A DNA stretch of 64,000 nucleotides, from the NCBI RefSeq assembly GCF_003026215.1, contig NZ_PYOC01000001.1:744001-808000 (forward strand), given 5' to 3'. Shown here piece by piece: positions 10,483 to 18,313 of the stretch. The position numbers and the translations under genes are program-made. The DNA is from Photobacterium indicum (GTDB taxonomy: Bacteria; Pseudomonadota; Gammaproteobacteria; Enterobacterales; Vibrionaceae). Under the pieces are notes generated by a model, which was not told where the DNA came from, did no database searches, and saw only the letters and a program-made list of their open reading frames with translations. Position 1 is the first letter of the stretch. Each line of letters starts with the position of its first letter.

Positions 10483-10532
10483 ATATAGGGCCAAGGGCAG
10501 ATAATAAATATAGGGTCAAGAGCAGTTAATAA
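10483..10532. repeat. Tandem 25-bp duplication upstream of rnb
   Basis: Two adjacent 25-bp units (10483-10507 and 10508-10532) both follow ATATAGGGYCAAGRGCAG then WTAATAA, with three substitutions between them. They lie about 125 bp upstream of the rnb start and could affect its promoter. Confidence 0.7.
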
Positions 10533-10985
10533 ATGGCACGCAAAATGAAATGATTTCAGCAATACAGTGCAATAACGCTATCCTTATACAATTACCAAAA
10601 TGGTGATAGCTCTCTTCTATGTACGGTGTTTTTCGAGTCGTTGTACTTTTCTCTGGCAATAACATTAGAAATAAAATGCCTTTCCCACATTTATAGTCTG
10701 TATTTCTAGAAGAGTAAGTAAGGTGAAGAAGTGCTTTTATGCTGCGGGATAGTGCCAATAAGAAGTAATGCTCATAAGGATAATGACCAAGACACATACT
10801 TTTTGTCTAAATAGTAAGTGTTTGGAAGTTATTTTGTGACAGCCTTCAATTTTTTCTGGCCTTTTATCGCGTAATGGAGCAGAATATGCGCCTCATATCG
10901 TCGAGGCCCATGCTTGTGGTTGCTATTGCAGAACTTGTAAAGCAGAAGGGGCCCCGTTTACGTTAGATTATTTATTGGGATCCCA
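10533..10985. other. Long non-coding stretch before deaD
   Basis: About 450 bp with no credible gene. A 30-codon frame at 10874-10966 lacks a ribosome site. The region probably holds the deaD promoter and a long leader, as is usual for cold-shock helicase genes. Just before the deaD start is the palindrome TGGGATCCCA instead of a clear Shine-Dalgarno sequence. Confidence 0.4.
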
Positions 10986-12866
10986 ATGCCAGAATCTGTT
11001 ACAGAATTTCGCCAATTAGAATTGGCTGACACACTTTTATCCGCTCTTGACTCAATGGGCTTCGTTTCACCAACGCCTATTCAGGCAGCATCTATTCCTC
11101 TACTTCTTACTGGTGTTGATGCACTTGGTAAGGCACAGACTGGTACTGGTAAAACGGCTGCGTTTTCACTACCTGTTCTAAATAAAGTAGACCTTTCTCA
11201 GCATAAGCCTCAGGCTATCGTAATGGCTCCTACACGTGAGCTTGCGATTCAGGTTGCTGCAGAAATCAAAGTCCTTGGTCAGAACATTAAAGGTCTTAAA
11301 GTTTTAGAGATTTACGGTGGTGCTTCTATCGTTGATCAAATGCGAGCACTTAAAAATGGTGCTCACATTGTTGTTGGTACTCCAGGTCGTGTTAAAGACC
11401 TTATTTCACGTGATCGTCTGCACCTTGATGAAGTTAGTACGTTTGTACTAGATGAAGCTGACGAAATGTTGAAAATGGGTTTTGTTGATGACGTTACTTG
11501 GATCATGGAACAAGCTCCAGCATCTGCACAACGCGTATTGTTCTCGGCTACTATGCCTCCAATCGTTAAGCAAATTGTTGACCGTTTCCTACGTAGCCCA
11601 GAGCGCATTGACGTAGCTGGCGAAAACCGTACTGTATCTCAAGTTTCACAGCAGTTCTGGATCGTTAAAGGCGTAGAAAAAGACGAAGCAATGATTCGTA
11701 TGCTTGAGACTGAAGAGAACATCGATGCGTCAATCGTATTCGTTCGTACTCGTCAAGATACTGAGCGTCTAGCTGATTGGTTATCTTCGCGTGGTTGTAA
11801 AGCAGCAGCTCTACACGGTGATATTCCTCAGTCTTTACGTGAGCGTACTGTTGACCATATTAAACGTGGTGTTATCGACGTTCTTGTTGCAACTGATGTT
11901 GTTGCTCGTGGTCTTGATGTTCAGCGTATCACACACGTATTTAACTACGACATTCCGTTCGATGTAGAATCTTACATCCACCGTATCGGTCGTACTGGTC
12001 GTGCTGGCCGTTCTGGTAAAGCGATCCTATTGGTTCGTACAAACCAAATTCGTATGCTACGCACTATCGAGCGTGTTACTAAATCTCGTATGGAAGAAAT
12101 TCAACTTCCTAACCGTGATGCAGTTGCCGCTGCTCGCTTGACTCGTTTAGGTCAAGAACTAGAATCACAGAAAGAACAAGCAACGCTTGAAGCTTTTGTT
12201 GAACTAGTAGGTAAATTACAAGAAACAATCAATGTTGATGCACCAACGCTTGCTGCGATGCTTCTTCAACGTCAACAAGGTAACCGTCCTTTATTCTATA
12301 AAGGTCCAGACCCAATGATTGCAGCGATTGAGCGTGAACAGCAGCGTCGTGAGCGTCGTGGTAACGATGATCGTGGTTCTCGCAACGAACGTGGCGGTGA
12401 GCGTCGTTCAAACAACAGCGCTGATTGGGATACTTACCAATTACAAGTTGGCCGTGAGCAAGGTATTCAGGTTAAAGATATCGTTGGCGCAATTGCAAAC
12501 GAGCTTGGCCTAAGCAAAGAGTTCATTGGTGCTATTAAACTAGCTCCTTCACATACTTTTGTTCAGCTTCCTAAGAAGATGTCTGCAGAAGTTTCAGCAC
12601 AACTTAAGAAGCTACGCATTCGTCAAAACGATGTAAAAGCTGTTGTTGTTGAAGGTGAAGTTCTTCGCGAACACCGTCCACGTAACAGTGGTAGCCGTGA
12701 TGGCGGCCGTGGTGGATACCGTGGTAACCGTGATAGCAACGGTGGCAATGGTGGCGAGCGTCGTTTCGATCGCAACCGTGGTAGCGATAACCGTGGTGGA
12801 AACCGTGGTAGCTCGAACAGTGATCGTCCACGCCGTCACAGCGGTGAGCGTAACAACAACGCTTAA
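10986..12866 (+). CDS. deaD: Cold-shock DEAD-box RNA helicase DeaD/CsdA
   Basis: ATP-dependent RNA helicase involved in ribosome assembly and mRNA turnover, especially in the cold. It is 626 aa (E. coli DeaD about 629). Motifs in order: Q motif (SPTPIQAASIPLLL), I (AQTGTGKT), Ia (APTRELAIQ), II (VLDEADEML), III (FSATMPP), V (VATDVVARGLDV) and VI (HRIGRTGRAGR). A DbpA-like RNA-binding domain follows (about 485-560), then an R/G/N-rich tail (about 565-626). There is no obvious Shine-Dalgarno sequence. A strong terminator follows. Confidence 0.96.
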   Translation: MPESVTEFRQLELADTLLSALDSMGFVSPTPIQAASIPLLLTGVDALGKAQTGTGKTAAFSLPVLNKVDLSQHKPQAIVMAPTRELAIQVAAEIKVLGQNIKGLKVLEIYGGASIVDQMRALKNGAHIVVGTPGRVKDLISRDRLHLDEVSTFVLDEADEMLKMGFVDDVTWIMEQAPASAQRVLFSATMPPIVKQIVDRFLRSPERIDVAGENRTVSQVSQQFWIVKGVEKDEAMIRMLETEENIDASIVFVRTRQDTERLADWLSSRGCKAAALHGDIPQSLRERTVDHIKRGVIDVLVATDVVARGLDVQRITHVFNYDIPFDVESYIHRIGRTGRAGRSGKAILLVRTNQIRMLRTIERVTKSRMEEIQLPNRDAVAAARLTRLGQELESQKEQATLEAFVELVGKLQETINVDAPTLAAMLLQRQQGNRPLFYKGPDPMIAAIEREQQRRERRGNDDRGSRNERGGERRSNNSADWDTYQLQVGREQGIQVKDIVGAIANELGLSKEFIGAIKLAPSHTFVQLPKKMSAEVSAQLKKLRIRQNDVKAVVVEGEVLREHRPRNSGSRDGGRGGYRGNRDSNGGNGGERRFDRNRGSDNRGGNRGSSNSDRPRRHSGERNNNA

Positions 12867-12901
12867 TCTGCTATAAGTCACGTACTAAAATACGTTGATT
12901 G

Positions 12902-12931
12902 AAAAAGCCGCTACTTGATAGCGGCTTTTTT
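12902..12931 (+). terminator. Intrinsic terminator of deaD
   Basis: AAAAAGCCGCTA-CTTGA-TAGCGGCTTTTTT: perfect stem plus T run, 35 nt after the stop. Confidence 0.9.
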
Positions 12932-12984
12932 GTATCTGATTTTTGTCCCGCCCTGAGATAAGTTGACACATTGGAGACTTATCT

Positions 12985-13149
12985 ATGAATACTTCTAGAA
13001 CAACAATCATAAAGCGCTCTCAGCGTGATTATACAATGGGCTTTATTAACCAACTAGGGAAAGGTGAAATGACCTACAAGCAAGCACAAGACCACTATGG
13101 TATAGGTAGTTTATTAGATAACTGTGTAGGAAAAATCGCTTTTAATTAG
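12985..13149 (+). pseudogene. Decayed IS3-family transposase orfA fragment
   Basis: A 54-codon frame, MNTSRTTIIKRSQRDYTMGF followed by INQLGKGEMTYKQAQDHYGI, resembles the helix-turn-helix N-terminus of IS3/IS911-type OrfA proteins, which normally read on through a KQAQxxYGIxGRSTVLxWL-like stretch. Here the helix region is shortened and the reading diverges after YGIG and stops. No orfB or matching inverted repeats are visible nearby. The bases from 12947, just before the frame, look like the usual leader of such elements. It is an old insertion relic between deaD and the RelA/SpoT-like pair. Confidence 0.6.
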
Positions 13150-13190
13150 CCATGGATTGCAGATGATTAGTGATTATAAGCATGCAGGGA

Positions 13191-13214
13191 AGGCTCTAAC
13201 CCTGCATTTTGAGA
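13191..13214. repeat. Degenerate right end of the 266-bp repeat family
   Basis: CCCTGCATTTTGAGATAGTTT then GGG matches the right terminus (CCTGCATCTTGAGGTAGCTT then GGG) with several substitutions. The rest of 13150-13281 holds only a 9-bp hairpin, TGGAAGCTA/TAGCTTCCA, at about 13233-13261. Confidence 0.45.
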
Positions 13215-13281
13215 TAGTTTGGGGGTAGGGGACATGGAAGCTACACGATATGTCTAGCTTCCACAGTATGAGGGGAGGGAA

Positions 13282-14064
13282 TTAAACAGCTATGGTCTCA
13301 GGCTGTAAATATTGCTGCCATGCATTTTGGTATAGGTTTAAAGACTCAGTTCTAAGTTTTTCTATCTGTGCTAATTCAAACTCAGAGATGTTACGTTCTT
13401 CTGTCATACTTGTGCGTTCGATACGTTGGATTTCTTCGTATATCTTGTGTTCAGCACCATTTTTTACCGTAGATATGGCTTCTAAGTGAAGTTGAACTTC
13501 TGCAATCACTTGGCTTTTTGGTAAGCGTACTAATAATTTAAAATCACGGTAGCCAGAAGCTGTCGGGCTTTTAAAGCGATTTTTAACCGCAACAACAGAG
13601 ACTTCTTTATTCAGCAATTCTAGTGATTGCATCAAACTCGGTATATCATTTGCTACTAATGAGCATCGTGCCAAATCGGTAATACGATGAGTTTCACCTT
13701 GTAACTCTGTCTTGATTTTTTCTTTAGCGCGTTCTTCTGATTTAACTGCTGGCACTAAAGCTTGAGTGTTTGAATGCAATGCTATCTCACGAGCCAGAAG
13801 ATCTAATTCTTGCTGGGCATGTGTTGCTGCATGATACAGTTGGTTAAAATTACTGTAAGGCTGGGTAATATTCTGTTCTGTCCAGCTATTGACGTTATAA
13901 AGGCCACTTAGGCTACGCTGAAAAGACTTTTTACCTTCTTGTGTTTGGTAAGGGGAAACTTCATAGTCAGAATCTGAATATTGAGGTAGTGGTGCAGCGA
14001 TCGAAGTACGACCGAAGACGATAAGGAGAACGAAGAAAGTACGAAGTACAGATTTCATGTGCAT
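13282..14064 (-). CDS. Secreted RelA/SpoT-fold (nucleotidyltransferase-like) protein, copy 1
   Basis: 260 aa with an N-terminal Sec signal (MHMKSVLRTFFVLLIVFGRT, cleavage near SIAAP), so it is predicted to leave the cytoplasm. Residues about 108-215 resemble the RelA/SpoT synthetase fold: a basic segment (SEERAKEKIKTEL), THRITDLARCSLVANDI with D130 at the metal-binding Asp, SGYRDFKLLVRLP at the GYR loop, AEVQLH with E189 at the catalytic Glu of E(I/V)Q(I/L)R, and KNGAEHKIYEE with H206. Family synthetases pyrophosphorylate guanosine nucleotides; whether this one does is unknown. A good ribosome site (AGGAG, 7 nt) precedes the start. It is a paralog of the next gene. Confidence 0.7.
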   Translation of the reverse strand: MHMKSVLRTFFVLLIVFGRTSIAAPLPQYSDSDYEVSPYQTQEGKKSFQRSLSGLYNVNSWTEQNITQPYSNFNQLYHAATHAQQELDLLAREIALHSNTQALVPAVKSEERAKEKIKTELQGETHRITDLARCSLVANDIPSLMQSLELLNKEVSVVAVKNRFKSPTASGYRDFKLLVRLPKSQVIAEVQLHLEAISTVKNGAEHKIYEEIQRIERTSMTEERNISEFELAQIEKLRTESLNLYQNAWQQYLQPETIAV

Positions 14065-14266
14065 AAAACAACTCCTGTGAAACCCCTAGTAGGGCTTTCC
14101 ATCAAAAACATACATATAAACGGTGACGTAAAAAGTGTGTATGTGTTCTGTGGTTTGTTCTAATAATATTCCTCATATCTTTTGAATGAATGCATATAAT
14201 AGCGGGTATACCTGAACATAAGATGAATTTAGGTCTACGATAAAAAATACGATGTTTTTTTGTGAT

Positions 14267-14290
14267 AAAGGCCACATATTAGTAGCCTTA
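14267..14290 (-). terminator. Weak terminator downstream of RelA/SpoT-like copy 2
   Basis: On the minus strand AAGGCTAC-TAATAT-GTGGCCTT followed by TATC is a short hairpin between the two paralogous genes. The T run is poor. Confidence 0.35.
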
Positions 14291-14316
14291 ATGATAGTGA
14301 ATATAAAATGTAGGAA

Positions 14317-15099
14317 TTAACTTACGGCCAATTTAGGCTGTAAATATTCTTGCCATACAGAGTGGTAAAGATGAAGTGACTGATTACGCAATTGTCTTAT
14401 TTTTGCTGACTCTATATCATTTAACTGACGATTATTTGCTTTAGCAGTACGTTCAATTGTTTGAATCTGTTCATATAATTGGTGTTCTTTACCATTTTTA
14501 ATATCAGATATACCCTCTAAATGAAGCTGTATTTCTGCAATATGTTGGCTGTTTGGAAGACGAACTAACATTTTTAAATCTCGATATCCTGATTTTGCGG
14601 GTTGTTTGAAACGGTTTTTCACTTCAACAATCGTCACTTCTTTACTCATAAGTTCAAAGGCCTGCACTAAACTACCTATGTCATCGGCAACTAAAGAGCC
14701 TCGTGCTAGGTCTGTTAATTTATGTACACTTCCATTTAATTCCGTTGCTATTTTATATTCGGCTCTGTCTCGTGATTTAATGCCCGGTGATGAAGCTCTT
14801 GTACCAGTCATCATCGACGTTTGTTGAATGAGTTGCTCTAATTCATGTTGAGCAATATAGGCTTGTTGATATAGAGAATCGAGATCATTCTGATCTTGCA
14901 CAATGTGCAGCTGCCTCCACGTTGGGATCGCATAGAGACCACTTAGCGATCCTTGGAAAGATTTTTTTGACTTCTGCGCTGATGAGGGAAGTTCGGATTC
15001 TGAATCGGTGTAATTAGGCAAACTGGCTGTAGCGATAGGGCTACGACCTAATACAAATAAAAGAACAAAGCAGGTGCGAAGTATAGATTTGGTACCCAT
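14317..15099 (-). CDS. Secreted RelA/SpoT-fold (nucleotidyltransferase-like) protein, copy 2
   Basis: 260 aa from the start at 15099 (MGTKSILRTCFVLLFVLG), chosen because AGGAG lies 7 nt upstream; the in-frame ATG at 15117 has no such site. A Sec signal peptide ends near IATAS. It is collinear with copy 1 and similar throughout: SFQGSLSGLY, VHKLTDLARGSLVADDI (D130), SGYRDLKMLVRLP, AEIQLH (E189), KNGKEHQLYE. Both metal/catalytic acidic residues of the RelA/SpoT synthetase fold are kept. The 252-bp gap to copy 1 and a hairpin suggest separate transcription. Possible roles are a secreted toxin or an envelope enzyme; none is proven. Confidence 0.7.
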   Translation of the reverse strand: MGTKSILRTCFVLLFVLGRSPIATASLPNYTDSESELPSSAQKSKKSFQGSLSGLYAIPTWRQLHIVQDQNDLDSLYQQAYIAQHELEQLIQQTSMMTGTRASSPGIKSRDRAEYKIATELNGSVHKLTDLARGSLVADDIGSLVQAFELMSKEVTIVEVKNRFKQPAKSGYRDLKMLVRLPNSQHIAEIQLHLEGISDIKNGKEHQLYEQIQTIERTAKANNRQLNDIESAKIRQLRNQSLHLYHSVWQEYLQPKLAVS

Positions 15100-15413
15100 T
15101 AAAGCTCCTGTATGCACATAACTTAGAAATTAAAACTGCCAAAGTGTGCTGGTTCGGATGAACAACATATCCGTGTACATAAGATATCTGTCTTCATTAT
15201 CTTGTTTCAATGGGTGAATTGATAAAATGAGAGGTGGTAATATTAAGGTTGTGACGTGCTTCCCATTGTGTATATTTTGAATGATTCATATCAGCTGAAA
15301 CTCCTATTAAGGTGTTACGAAATATGTAGTTCTTACTGATGCTCTTAACTTAGCTGTTACCATTGCTTAGTGGTAAACTAGCTTTGTTTCTTATTTCAAT
15401 AAATGGGTGAATT
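15100..15413. other. Intergenic region without recognised features
   Basis: About 310 bp between divergent genes. It presumably holds both promoters, but no operator, terminator or small gene is recognisable. Confidence 0.4.
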
Positions 15414-15743
15414 GTGCAGCAGAATCTAGCGATTGTATTTGTAGTTATTTGGTTGGGATTAACCGTTGGCAGTGTAATGCTGTTTCAACGTGGTTCAGAT
15501 GTAAAGCGTAAGCGTAAACTATGGCCAATTTATACCATTTTCACTAACACTGTGATTGGTGGGTTTATTATTTATATGCAGCCGCCGATTGTACTCATGT
15601 TTAGTTTGTTGGTTTTGCTTATTCCAGTGACTTTCTTAACTATTCGTTCTACTAAATTTTGTGAAGCATGCGGTCAAGTTACACGGACGCCATTTTTCTT
15701 AAAGCCAGCAACGAAGTGCAGCCATTGTCAAAAGCCTCTGTAA
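15414..15743 (+). CDS. Small membrane protein with C-terminal zinc-ribbon motif
   Basis: 109 aa, not assigned to a family. There are three hydrophobic segments (about residues 5-25, 40-55 and 57-76), then a short cytoplasmic tail with CEACGQ...CSHCQ (about 87-106), a two-CxxC zinc-ribbon pattern. The start is a GTG at 15414 with only a weak GGGTGA upstream, so the N-terminus is uncertain. It is divergent from RelA/SpoT-like copy 2. A perfect 11-bp hairpin follows. Confidence 0.55.
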   Translation: MQQNLAIVFVVIWLGLTVGSVMLFQRGSDVKRKRKLWPIYTIFTNTVIGGFIIYMQPPIVLMFSLLVLLIPVTFLTIRSTKFCEACGQVTRTPFFLKPATKCSHCQKPL

Positions 15744-15796
15744 CATTAGTTAACGGTAACATTAGCTAACAACGTGAATGTGTTGGTTTCGAAAGT

Positions 15797-15831
15797 AAAC
15801 TTGGTTTAGGTTTGTAGCTGAAACCAAGTTT
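15797..15831 (+). terminator. Hairpin downstream of the zinc-ribbon membrane protein
   Basis: AAACTTGGTTT at 15797-15807 and AAACCAAGTTT at 15821-15831 form a perfect 11-bp stem with a 13-nt loop. A T-rich stretch (TTGTTTTT) follows a few bases later, so it is a plausible terminator in either direction. Confidence 0.5.
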
Positions 15832-15858
15832 ATCGTTGTTTTTGAATTGCTAGCCCAA

Positions 15859-16215
15859 TTATGCACTTTTTGTAATAAGTGGATCGACACTAAAATTGAT
15901 ACCCACCCAACCATATTTCATAAAATTGCGAATATTCATGTGATCGACGTTGTCAGGGTTTTGTAATACATCAATACGATAATAGTTACCAAAACACGCT
16001 AGGGTTTCTGCTTCAGACAATTCATGTTTTTTAGCAAAAGAGAAGATACGGCAAGAACCTTCATTAGTGCCTATTGCATTGGTGAGTGTTTCATTACCTA
16101 AACCATTTGTAAAAGATGCAGGCGAAAAATCATAATGCTTATTAATGGTTTCAATGACTGTTTCAAATGCGATCGATTCAGGGTGAGTTTTTAATCTATG
16201 AATAAGCGCTTCCAT
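15859..16215 (-). CDS. HopJ-family protein
   Basis: 118 aa. The start at 16215 (MEALIHRLKTHPESIAFETV) is preferred over the upstream in-frame ATG at 16308, because a GGAG site precedes it and the upstream gene's terminator lies inside the longer version. The sequence carries FTNGLGNETLTNAIGTNEGS, the hallmark of the HopJ family, plus LACFGNYYRIDVLQNP. The family was named for a plant-pathogen type III effector, but homologs are common in free-living marine bacteria without such a system. No secretion genes are nearby. The function is unknown. Confidence 0.8.
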   Translation of the reverse strand: MEALIHRLKTHPESIAFETVIETINKHYDFSPASFTNGLGNETLTNAIGTNEGSCRIFSFAKKHELSEAETLACFGNYYRIDVLQNPDNVDHMNIRNFMKYGWVGINFSVDPLITKSA

Positions 16216-16279
16216 GGCTTTATTTCTCCAAAATTGATAGTGCTTGGTTTTAACCATACCGATTAGTTTATTAAAGAAT

Positions 16280-16303
16280 AAAAAAGGGCTATAAAGCCCT
16301 TTA
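16280..16303 (-). terminator. Intrinsic terminator of the DUF2750 gene
   Basis: On the minus strand AAAGGGCT-TTAT-AGCCCTTTTTT, with a T run, lies 41 nt past the stop at 16344. It separates the DUF2750 gene from the HopJ gene. Confidence 0.8.
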
Positions 16304-16343
16304 AACATATTTGTTATGATACTACTTAGCGTTGCTAAGAGGC

Positions 16344-16736
16344 CTATTTACTTTTTTTAGCTTGTTGCTTTAGCTCAAAATCAAGCTCATCTGGGAATAT
16401 GACTAAGCCATCTTCATTTTCATTAGGGAAAACAACGATAGCAAGACCATCATCTTCTAGTCCATGCGTCCAGCGGCTGTGCCATTTGTTTATTGAGATA
16501 GCTTCTGCTTTGCATGTATCCCATTCGCCTGTCGCCCAAGCTTCTGCGAATTCTTTGTTTGGCCATACTGGAACACAATCTTCGTCATCTGTATTTAGCA
16601 TAACGCAACCATGTTCATCGATCAGGATCCAAATTTCACGATTAGTGACAACTTCTTTAACTAGGTATTTGAAACGTTTTTCTGCATCATAACCTTTTAT
16701 CGTTTCGACCATCGTTGGCTCTAAAGGTGTAGACAT
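16344..16736 (-). CDS. DUF2750 family protein
   Basis: 130-aa soluble acidic protein of unknown function. The start at 16736 (MSTPLEPTMVETIKGYDAEK) has CAGGAAC upstream and replaces an in-frame ATG at 16784. Typical DUF2750 features are KRFKYLVKEVVTNREIWILI, VPVWPNKEFAEAW and a C-terminal FPNENEDGLVIFPDELDFEL. The family is scattered through gammaproteobacteria, often encoded as a single gene, as here. Confidence 0.75.
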   Translation of the reverse strand: MSTPLEPTMVETIKGYDAEKRFKYLVKEVVTNREIWILIDEHGCVMLNTDDEDCVPVWPNKEFAEAWATGEWDTCKAEAISINKWHSRWTHGLEDDGLAIVVFPNENEDGLVIFPDELDFELKQQAKKSK

Positions 16737-16876
16737 GATTTTGTTCCTGTTGCATCTGAGTATAAGGCTAATATGATAAATCAAAATTGCACTTTAGTCT
16801 TATATTGCACCTGGAAACTTTATGACAAGTTTATAACCGAGGTCCTTAAGGTGCTTGCAAAGCTCACTTTGAACAT

Positions 16877-16903
16877 AAAAAACCGCTATGTAAGCGGTTT
16901 TTT
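16877..16903 (-). terminator. Intrinsic terminator downstream of the FapF-like gene
   Basis: AAAAAACCGCT-TATGT-AGCGGTTTTTT-type perfect hairpin, 34 nt beyond the stop at 16937. It is symmetric and could work both ways. Confidence 0.85.
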
Positions 16904-16936
16904 AGGGCTTGAACCCGGACCATATAAAGATCGTGA

Positions 16937-17938
16937 CTATTTTAGGGTGTAAGGAATACGAACAGTAAGTTGGAAGTCAGGGGCATCTGCTGTTAATCCT
17001 GCTGATGCACCAACATTGATAGTGGTATCACGGCTAACAGCATAGTTAGCACCTACAGAAAGGGAGTCTAGCTGTAAAACTTTTGCATTAAAGTTTTCAA
17101 CACCACTGACCTTTGATTTAAAGATTGTCTTGTGACTCAAGCCAAGGCTGAATGAGAACTTAGGGTTAACAGCAAAGCCCATACCGGCACCAAACGAAAT
17201 GGTATCGCCAAGGTCAATGGATGCTTTTGTTCCTGCTAAATCAACATCATCTTCAATATTCCAGATATAGCTCGTATTCATGTAAATCACAGCAGGATCG
17301 ACTGGCATTATCATCGTTAAGCCAGGCTCTATGCTTGGAAAGCCTGAACCTGTTGGCAAATCATCAGGTGAACCTTCATAAGGTGAGTCGCCTGTTGTGC
17401 TTTTGAAGCGTAAACTACCTATCCAATAAGGGGCGGTATTCATATTGAATTGGTATTTAAACCCCGCCTCAATGTCACCTAAACCATTTCCATCTAAATC
17501 AATTAATATATCTTCGTCTTGTCCTATACCAGCAGAACGCTCTGAAATAGAGTCGCTTCTATATACCCAAGGGATTCGCACCTCTACTTCAAATCGGTTT
17601 GTTATGCCGTAACGACCAGATAGACCAAATGTTATTGTTGTTCTATCAATATCACTCGCTTGTATTAACCCTACAATTAAAGAGGGTAATACCGAATAAC
17701 CAACAACAGAGATCGTATTTGATGAATTTTGCGTATAAGACAGTGAGGAATCAATAACAAATGACCCCCTTGGTGTTAAGACACCTGGCTGTTCAAAAAT
17801 GTCAGCAACAGTTTGAACTCGTTTAGGTTTTTCTTCTTCAGCATTTTTACTAGGTTCTGTTTCCTCTGCTGCAATAACGGCTGCGTTAGAACATAAAGCA
17901 AGAAGCGCAATCAGGCTTTTATATTTGAATTCTTTCAC
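16937..17938 (-). CDS. FapF-like outer-membrane beta-barrel protein
   Basis: 333 aa. The start is taken as the GTG at 17938 (VKEFKYKSLIALLALCSNAA), with GAGGA 5-6 nt upstream and a signal peptide ending near VIAAEE; a longer frame begins at 18004. After a charged linker comes VADIFEQPGVLTPRGSFVID, then alternating beta strands with VGYSVLPSLIVGLIQ, YGITNRFEVEVRIPWVYRSD and a final strand ending in FQLTVRIPYTLK. This pattern resembles FapF, the secretin-like barrel that exports Fap amyloid subunits in Pseudomonas. It is divergent from the subunit genes, unlike the single Pseudomonas operon. The fap assignment is inferred from memory of the family. Confidence 0.65.
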   Translation of the reverse strand: MKEFKYKSLIALLALCSNAAVIAAEETEPSKNAEEEKPKRVQTVADIFEQPGVLTPRGSFVIDSSLSYTQNSSNTISVVGYSVLPSLIVGLIQASDIDRTTITFGLSGRYGITNRFEVEVRIPWVYRSDSISERSAGIGQDEDILIDLDGNGLGDIEAGFKYQFNMNTAPYWIGSLRFKSTTGDSPYEGSPDDLPTGSGFPSIEPGLTMIMPVDPAVIYMNTSYIWNIEDDVDLAGTKASIDLGDTISFGAGMGFAVNPKFSFSLGLSHKTIFKSKVSGVENFNAKVLQLDSLSVGANYAVSRDTTINVGASAGLTADAPDFQLTVRIPYTLK

Positions 17939-18313
17939 GATTTCCTCACTTCGGTACAAAGGTAGTCCATAAAAAAGTGTAAGTTGGTAACAAAATAATA
18001 CCAAGCAATATAAAAAGAGTAGTAGATGATAAGTTAAGCTGTTAATTATTTGTCTCAGAATAATGTCTTATATATGAGATGAGCATGAATCAGTCTTATA
18101 AGTAATAAATGTAATGTTTATGAGTTGCTGTTTTTTTAATTGGAAGAGTTAATATATAAATTGCTGGAATTAATATTAAGTTTTTATATTTAAAAACATT
18201 TGAAGTTATCAAAAATAATACAAGGTTATAATTTTACAACACTACTATTAAGTTATCTCGCAGCACATTGCGGGTAACAATAAAAAAACAACAAACATAT
18301 TTGGAGTAACACT
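17939..18313. promoter_or_regulatory. AT-rich divergent promoter region of the Fap-like locus
   Basis: About 375 bp, very AT-rich, between the FapF-like gene and the first subunit gene. It must contain divergent promoters. No sigma-54 (GG-N10-GC) promoter or clear palindrome stands out. AAACATATTTGGAGTAACA directly before the 18314 gene recurs before the 19586 gene. Confidence 0.4.

Noticed and set aside
10516-10797. 93-codon minus-strand frame upstream of rnb
   Set aside because: No ribosome site, odd composition and no family resemblance; it lies in a probable promoter/leader region.
10874-10966. 30-codon frame ahead of deaD that could be a leader peptide
   Set aside because: No Shine-Dalgarno sequence and no distinctive composition; kept only as part of the non-coding stretch.
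12604-12881. Several open frames on both strands opposite the end of deaD
   Set aside because: They are shadows of the Arg/Gly/Asn repeat-rich tail, giving His- or Thr/Val-rich nonsense.
15859-16215. HopJ protein as a sign of a type III secretion system
   Set aside because: No secretion apparatus, chaperone or other effector genes are present; the family is common in free-living bacteria.
16216-16308. Longer N-terminus for the HopJ protein
   Set aside because: The extra codons overlap the intrinsic terminator of the DUF2750 gene, and the GGAG site fits the start at 16215.
17939-18313. Possible sigma-54 promoter for the amyloid genes
   Set aside because: No TGGCAC-N5-TTGC-like element was found, and the adjacent EBP-like regulator lacks the sigma-54 contact loop.
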